Part shown: in pieces, positions 13,548 through 16,689 of the stretch | How the letters are laid out: the number at the start of each line of letters is the position of its first letter | Position numbering within the stretch: the stretch's first letter is position 1 | Made by a program: the position numbers and the translations under genes | The notes under the pieces: generated by a model | Seen by the model: only the letters and a program-made list of their open reading frames with translations | What the model was told of the DNA's origin: nothing | Databases searched by the model: none | Source: JANOBJ01 sp031411575 | Lineage (GTDB): Bacteria > Pseudomonadota > Gammaproteobacteria > Burkholderiales > Burkholderiaceae_C | Direction: 5' to 3' | Length of the DNA stretch: 16,689 bases | Assembly (NCBI GenBank): GCA_031411575.1 | Contig: JANOBJ010000201.1 | Location: 1-16,689 of the forward strand

Positions 13548-13898
13548 ATGAAACACCTGATCTCCATCGCTGCCGCCGCGGCTTGCACCATCCTTTCTGT
13601 GCCGGCACTGGCCGACGAAGGCAGCAGTTGTCACTTTCACGGCAACAAGCCCGCTGCCGAAAGTACCGTTACCGGCTGCGCCAACCAGCGAAAGGTTGCG
13701 CTGGTCAAGGCCGGCAAGCTCGACCCATCCTGGCAGGCGGTGTTGCAGGACAAGATCGAGCAAGTCGATGGCAAAAAGGGCAAGGAATGGAAGGTGACCT
13801 TCAAGGACGCCGCCGCCAAGGACAAGTCCCGGGAAGTGCTCTACATGTTCTTCAGCGCTTCGGGCAATTTCATTGCCGCCAACTTCACCGGGCAGTAG
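13548..13898 (+). CDS. Small periplasmic protein, DUF6488-like
   Basis: Protein of 116 residues with a cleavable signal peptide (MKHLISIAAAAACTILSVPALA, then DEG). The mature part begins SSCHFHGNKPAAESTV, where Cys-His-x-His is a plausible metal site, and continues with a Lys-rich domain of about 80 residues (GKKGKEWKVTFKDAAAKDK). The start at 13548 is chosen over 13515 because AAGGAA lies 7 nt upstream and the signal peptide begins there. I associate it with DUF6488 proteins found beside hupE in beta-proteobacteria. Function unknown; metal binding in the periplasm together with HupE is inference. Confidence 0.8.
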   Translation: MKHLISIAAAAACTILSVPALADEGSSCHFHGNKPAAESTVTGCANQRKVALVKAGKLDPSWQAVLQDKIEQVDGKKGKEWKVTFKDAAAKDKSREVLYMFFSASGNFIAANFTGQ

Positions 13899-13947
13899 CC
13901 CCGATATCCGTAACGGCCCGCCCGTCGGCACGTTCGCCGGGCGGCGC

Positions 13948-13997
13948 CTTGGCGGGCGTCAGCCGCGTGCTCGGGCCGACGCTAGCCGCCCGCCAAG
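13948..13997. terminator. Large inverted repeat at a convergent junction
   Basis: CTTGGCGGGCG (13948-13958) and CGCCCGCCAAG (13987-13997) are perfect 11-bp arms with a 28-nt loop; an inner GCGTC/GACGC pairing is also possible. It sits between the 3' ends of the DUF6488-like gene and the convergent membrane-protein gene, so it may halt transcription from both. There is no T-tract. Confidence 0.5.
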
Positions 13998-14006
13998 TGA
14001 TGGCCC

Positions 14007-14321
14007 CTACTTGAAGGTGAGCCAGACAAACCCTCCAAGCCAGAAGCCGAAGCTTGCCGCCGCAAGCGCGAGCAGTCTGGTCGCTTGAGCGCGCAGCAAA
14101 TAAGCGAACGGAAGGGCAAGGAGCAATGGGCCGAAGACCAACGCGAGGTGAACGGCAGGCTTCGAAAACCCCGCGGCCTTTGCGAACGCATGGATGCCGT
14201 CGTGAAAGGTGCTTTGTACGAGGATGCCAAGGACAAGGCCGACCAGCAGGCACAGGCCAATCGGCCAATGCCTCAGCCACCGAAGCTCACGGGAAGAGCC
14301 TAAATTTGAACTGATTCTCAT
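14007..14321 (-). CDS. Small hypothetical inner-membrane protein
   Basis: Protein of 104 residues with about three hydrophobic helices (PIGLCLLVGLVLGILVQ, VHLALVFGPLLLALPFAYLL, LLALAAASFGFWLGGFVWL). An HDGIHAF segment lies in the first loop. The only Met in the sequence is at 14321, so the start is probably right, but no strong ribosome binding site is seen. I do not recognise the family. It is convergent with the metal-related cluster and followed upstream by a 206-bp gene-free gap. Confidence 0.6.
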   Translation of the reverse strand: MRISSNLGSSRELRWLRHWPIGLCLLVGLVLGILVQSTFHDGIHAFAKAAGFSKPAVHLALVFGPLLLALPFAYLLRAQATRLLALAAASFGFWLGGFVWLTFK

Positions 14322-14527
14322 AGTCGGGGGGCAGTTCTTGACTCAGTTGCCGCCAATGAAGTTTATTGGAACATGTTTTGGGCTTCAAGGCGCTGAACTA
14401 GCGCCGTGACGATCGGCGTTGCCAATGGCAGTTACATCATCAAGGCAATCTGCACGGAGGTCTCCCAGGCGAAGCGCTGCGCCACACCGCGATCGGCCGC
14501 CGGGCGGCCTTTGCGCCTGCCACCCAT
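14322..14527. other. Gene-free gap with a small hairpin
   Basis: No coding region is supported here. The first part is less GC-rich than its surroundings, and there is a perfect 6-bp hairpin GGCGCT (14389-14394) / AGCGCC (14400-14405). The sequence from 14420 on lies just downstream of hpnE and may hold its 3' end signals; nothing specific is visible. Confidence 0.5.
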
Positions 14528-15904
14528 CTATCCGGTATCGGCACGTTGAATGGCCCCCGCCGCCCAGCCACTGCGCACCGCGCCCTCCAGCGTGGCGGGG
14601 TAGGGGCCGGCGCAGTAGTCGCCGCAGGCGACAAGGCCTGGCGCGATGTGCGCGGGCGGGCGGATCAGGGCGGGCGTGCAGGCGAAGGTGGCGCGCTTCT
14701 CCACCACGGTCTGTACCGGCTGCAGCGCCGGCAGGCCAAGTTGAACGGCGGCTTGCGCGAGCACGGCGGCCTGCAGCGCATCGCGCTCGCCGGTGCTGGC
14801 GCTCACGACAAACGCCAGCAGGCCTTGCGGGCCACCAAGCTGGCCTCGGTCGAACGCAAACTGCGCGGGTGCGCCAGCGCTGGAGCGCAGCGCCAGCATG
14901 GGGTGTGCCAGGCGCGCGCCGCGCTGCCAGGCGTAGACGGTGGTGATGGCTTCAAAGCGCAGCGCGTCGGTGGCGGCAATCCAGTCCTGCGCCCCGGATG
15001 CTCTGTTTTCGATAGCAAACAATGACCCACTGGCGAGGACCTTGACCGCTTCTGATGCTGAAACAGCCAGAATGACGCGGTCGTAGGCTTGCGGGCCGTC
15101 CAGCGCGCTGGCGTCGATCTGCCAGCGGTTGGGGGAGGCTTCGCGCGCCGCTGTCGTTTCGTTGGGCAGCGGCTCGGCCAGCGCTTGCAGCCGCTGCACG
15201 CGGCAGCCCATGTGCACCGTGCCGCCGTGCCGCACCAGCCAGCGCGCGGCCGCTTCGGGGAACAGCGAGCCGAGATCGGTGCGCGGCAGCAGCAGGTTGG
15301 AGCCGCCCGGTGGCGAACCCGGTGCACCGAACATCGCGTCCTTGAGCACCCGCAAGAACACCTGGCCGCTGGCGCGCGCGGCGGGCGTGTTCAGCGCCGA
15401 GACGCAGAGCGGGTCGATGAATTCGTCGCGCAGTTTTTGCGTCAGCGGCGCGCAGAGTGCGGCCACGGTGGTGTGTGGGGCGCAGACGAAACCCTGACGC
15501 TGCCACGCGCTGGCGGTGCGCAGCAGCGCGAACTTGTCGTGCCAAGCCCAGCCACGTGCGCGCACGATGCCGGCGAGCGCGTCCCACGGGGCGGGCCAGT
15601 CGGGCAGCGCGAGGCCCGTGCCGTCCGGAAATCGGAGCGCCAGCGGCAGCCGCAGCAGGGCCTCTTCGGGCGCCACGCCCACCGTGCGCATGACGCGCAG
15701 CGTATCGGCGTAAGCGCCGATCAGGATGTGCTGGCCGTTGTCAAGGGTGACGGCGCTGCCGTCGGGCAGTGTCGCCGGCAGGCCGCGTGCCCGCCCGCCC
15801 AAGCTGCGCGCCGCTTCGAAAACCGTGACGCTGTGACCCGCCTGAGTCGCCGCCACGGCAGCCGCCATGCCCGCCCAGCCGGCGCCAATGACGGCGATCT
15901 TCAT
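14528..15904 (-). CDS. hpnE: Hydroxysqualene dehydroxylase
   Basis: FAD-dependent enzyme that reduces hydroxysqualene to squalene in the HpnCDE route to hopanoids. From the ATG at 15904 it is 458 residues, beginning with the dinucleotide-binding motif KIAVIGAGWAGMAAAVAA, followed by FEAARSLGGRARG and LDNGQHILIGAY, and ending VACGDYCAGPYPATLEGAVRSGW; all are typical of HpnE. A longer frame to 15982 runs into an intergenic repeat and was rejected. Downstream of hpnD on the same strand (106-bp gap), as in hopanoid clusters. Odd: a dispersed-repeat copy (15011-15026) lies in the coding region and encodes SLFAIENR in a loop, keeping the frame. Confidence 0.93.
   Translation of the reverse strand: MKIAVIGAGWAGMAAAVAATQAGHSVTVFEAARSLGGRARGLPATLPDGSAVTLDNGQHILIGAYADTLRVMRTVGVAPEEALLRLPLALRFPDGTGLALPDWPAPWDALAGIVRARGWAWHDKFALLRTASAWQRQGFVCAPHTTVAALCAPLTQKLRDEFIDPLCVSALNTPAARASGQVFLRVLKDAMFGAPGSPPGGSNLLLPRTDLGSLFPEAAARWLVRHGGTVHMGCRVQRLQALAEPLPNETTAAREASPNRWQIDASALDGPQAYDRVILAVSASEAVKVLASGSLFAIENRASGAQDWIAATDALRFEAITTVYAWQRGARLAHPMLALRSSAGAPAQFAFDRGQLGGPQGLLAFVVSASTGERDALQAAVLAQAAVQLGLPALQPVQTVVEKRATFACTPALIRPPAHIAPGLVACGDYCAGPYPATLEGAVRSGWAAGAIQRADTG
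15001..15026 (-). repeat. Dispersed element copy 4, inside hpnE
   Basis: The minus strand from 15026 reads GTCATTGTTTGCTATC (15026-15011), one mismatch from copies 1 and 2 over 15 bp and one from copy 3, and continues to ACAGAG as in copy 3. It lies in the hpnE frame (Ser-Leu-Phe-Ala-Ile-Glu-Asn-Arg) without a stop. Confidence 0.7.
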
Positions 15905-15923
15905 GGCAGGCGCTACGGACAAT

Positions 15924-16006
15924 GTTTCGCCGCCTGGCCGCCCCAAGGCGAAACGCAGCCCCCTCGGGGGGCAGGGAGCCACACGCAGTAGGCAACCGTG
16001 GGGGCC
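15924..16006. repeat. GC-rich intergenic repeat between hpnD and hpnE
   Basis: Perfect 8-bp arms GTTTCGCC (15924-15931) / GGCGAAAC (15947-15954) are followed by CCCCCTCGGGGG (15959-15970), a second short hairpin, then GCAGGGAGCCACACGC and GTGGGGGCC. I recall this block as a repeat common in Comamonadaceae intergenic regions. It fills most of the 106-bp gap between hpnD and hpnE and may attenuate or process the transcript. Confidence 0.55.
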
Positions 16007-16010
16007 ATCC

Positions 16011-16689
16011 TCACATCCGGCCCAGCGCTTGCATCTTCCACGCCAGCCAGAACTTGCGCACCGGCGTCAGGCTCACGCGCTGGTGCAGCACCTGGAAGTT
16101 GTCGCGCTCGATCTCGCGCAGCAGCGTGCGGTAGATGCTGGCCATCATCAGGCCAGGTTTCTGGGTGTGACGGTCGGCGGCGGGCAGCAGGGCCAGCGCT
16201 TCGTCGTACAGGGCGTGGGCACGCTCCGCCTGGAACTTCATGAGCGCGGTGAAGCGGTCGGAGTAGGTGCGCTTGAGCAGCTCGTGCGCCTTCACGTCAA
16301 ACTGCTGCAGCTCGCTCACGGGCAGGTAGATGCGCCCGCGCAGCGCGTCTTCACCGACATCGCGCAGGATGTTGGTAAGTTGCAGAGCGAGGCCGAGCTT
16401 GTGGGCGTAGGCAGTGGTCTGCGGGTCGGCCTGCCCGAAGATGCGTGCGGCGACTTCGCCCACCACGCCGGCGACCAGGTGGCAGTAGCGCGCGAGCGCG
16501 ACGAAGTCGAGATAGCGGGTCTGGTCGAGGTCCATCTGGCAGCCGTCGATCACCTGCTGCAGCACCTGCGGCTCGATGCCGAAGGCTGTCGCATGCGGCA
16601 TCAGCGCCTTCATCGCGGGATGGTGCGGCTGGCCGGCGAAGGACTGGGCCACCTCGCTGCGCCACCAGGCGAGCTTGGTCGCGGCAACG
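16011..16689 (-). CDS. hpnD: Presqualene diphosphate synthase, C-terminal part (truncated by window edge)
   Basis: Squalene/phytoene synthase family enzyme that joins two farnesyl diphosphates. The visible 225 residues begin KLAWWRSEVAQSF; the N terminus with the first Asp-rich motif is beyond 16689. The second Asp-rich motif is LTNILRDVGEDALRGRIYLP, whose DVGEDALRGR form fits HpnD rather than HpnC, and YCHLVAGVVGEV precedes it. The tail FLAWKMQALGRM-type end (KFWLAWKMQALGRM) is complete, with TGA at 16013-16011. It precedes hpnE in transcription order, consistent with a hopanoid operon. Confidence 0.93.
   Translation of the reverse strand, partial: VAATKLAWWRSEVAQSFAGQPHHPAMKALMPHATAFGIEPQVLQQVIDGCQMDLDQTRYLDFVALARYCHLVAGVVGEVAARIFGQADPQTTAYAHKLGLALQLTNILRDVGEDALRGRIYLPVSELQQFDVKAHELLKRTYSDRFTALMKFQAERAHALYDEALALLPAADRHTQKPGLMMASIYRTLLREIERDNFQVLHQRVSLTPVRKFWLAWKMQALGRM

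Noticed and set aside
14301..14321. Fur-like box (TGAGAATCAGTTC) at the start of the small membrane protein gene
   Set aside because: Only one half-site resembles the consensus and the sequence overlaps the start of the coding region.
1..16689. CRISPR arrays, tRNA or rRNA genes, complete insertion sequences
   Set aside because: None seen on reading both strands; the repeats found are short palindromic or tandem units only.

Overview
The window is GC-rich proteobacterial chromosome. Gene content, codon usage, hopanoid genes hpnD/hpnE and intergenic repeats of a kind I associate with Comamonadaceae suggest a Burkholderiales beta-proteobacterium. That placement is inference; there is no rRNA or other marker here.

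Layout. 1-725 (-) is the 5' part of ferrochelatase hemH, head to head with a HAD phosphatase (+), which converges on a small cupin gene (-). 1839-4844 (-) is a complete TRAP transporter operon (dctP-dctQ-dctM, TakP-like binding protein) preceded by a good sigma-54 type -24/-12 element. A TetR regulator (-) and an alpha/beta hydrolase (+) diverge around a palindromic operator. 6770-8157 is a compact mercury module: merR (-), the classic 19-bp-spacer mer operator/promoter, then merT, merP and a GDCCVxC small protein (+), with no merA. 8158-8530 has no intact gene and holds repeat and possible gene relics. A Baeyer-Villiger type monooxygenase (-) and a cydA-like gene without cydB (-) follow. 12130-13898 (+) is a putative metal-related cluster: a His-rich small protein, a structured leader, a HupE/UreJ membrane protein and a DUF6488-like periplasmic protein. 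A small membrane protein (-), hpnE (-) and the truncated hpnD (-) of hopanoid/squalene synthesis complete the window.

Most interesting point. The merT frame is intact from its ATG at 7259 to its stop at 7637-7639 except for one in-frame TGA at 7361-7363. That TGA sits exactly at the second cysteine of MerT's essential vicinal Cys-Cys pair (Ser-Ser-Cys-TGA-Val-Gly-Pro). A hairpin that could serve as a bacterial SECIS element starts 3 nt downstream. This suggests a selenocysteine-containing MerT, in an operon with a member of a family (GDCCVxC) that I recall contains selenoproteins. A nonsense mutation or sequencing error is the alternative.

Other points: an orphan CydA lacking the conserved Glu that corresponds to E. 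coli Glu107; four copies of a short dispersed repeat, two flanking the mer module and one inside hpnE; and a multi-branched potential RNA structure upstream of hupE.
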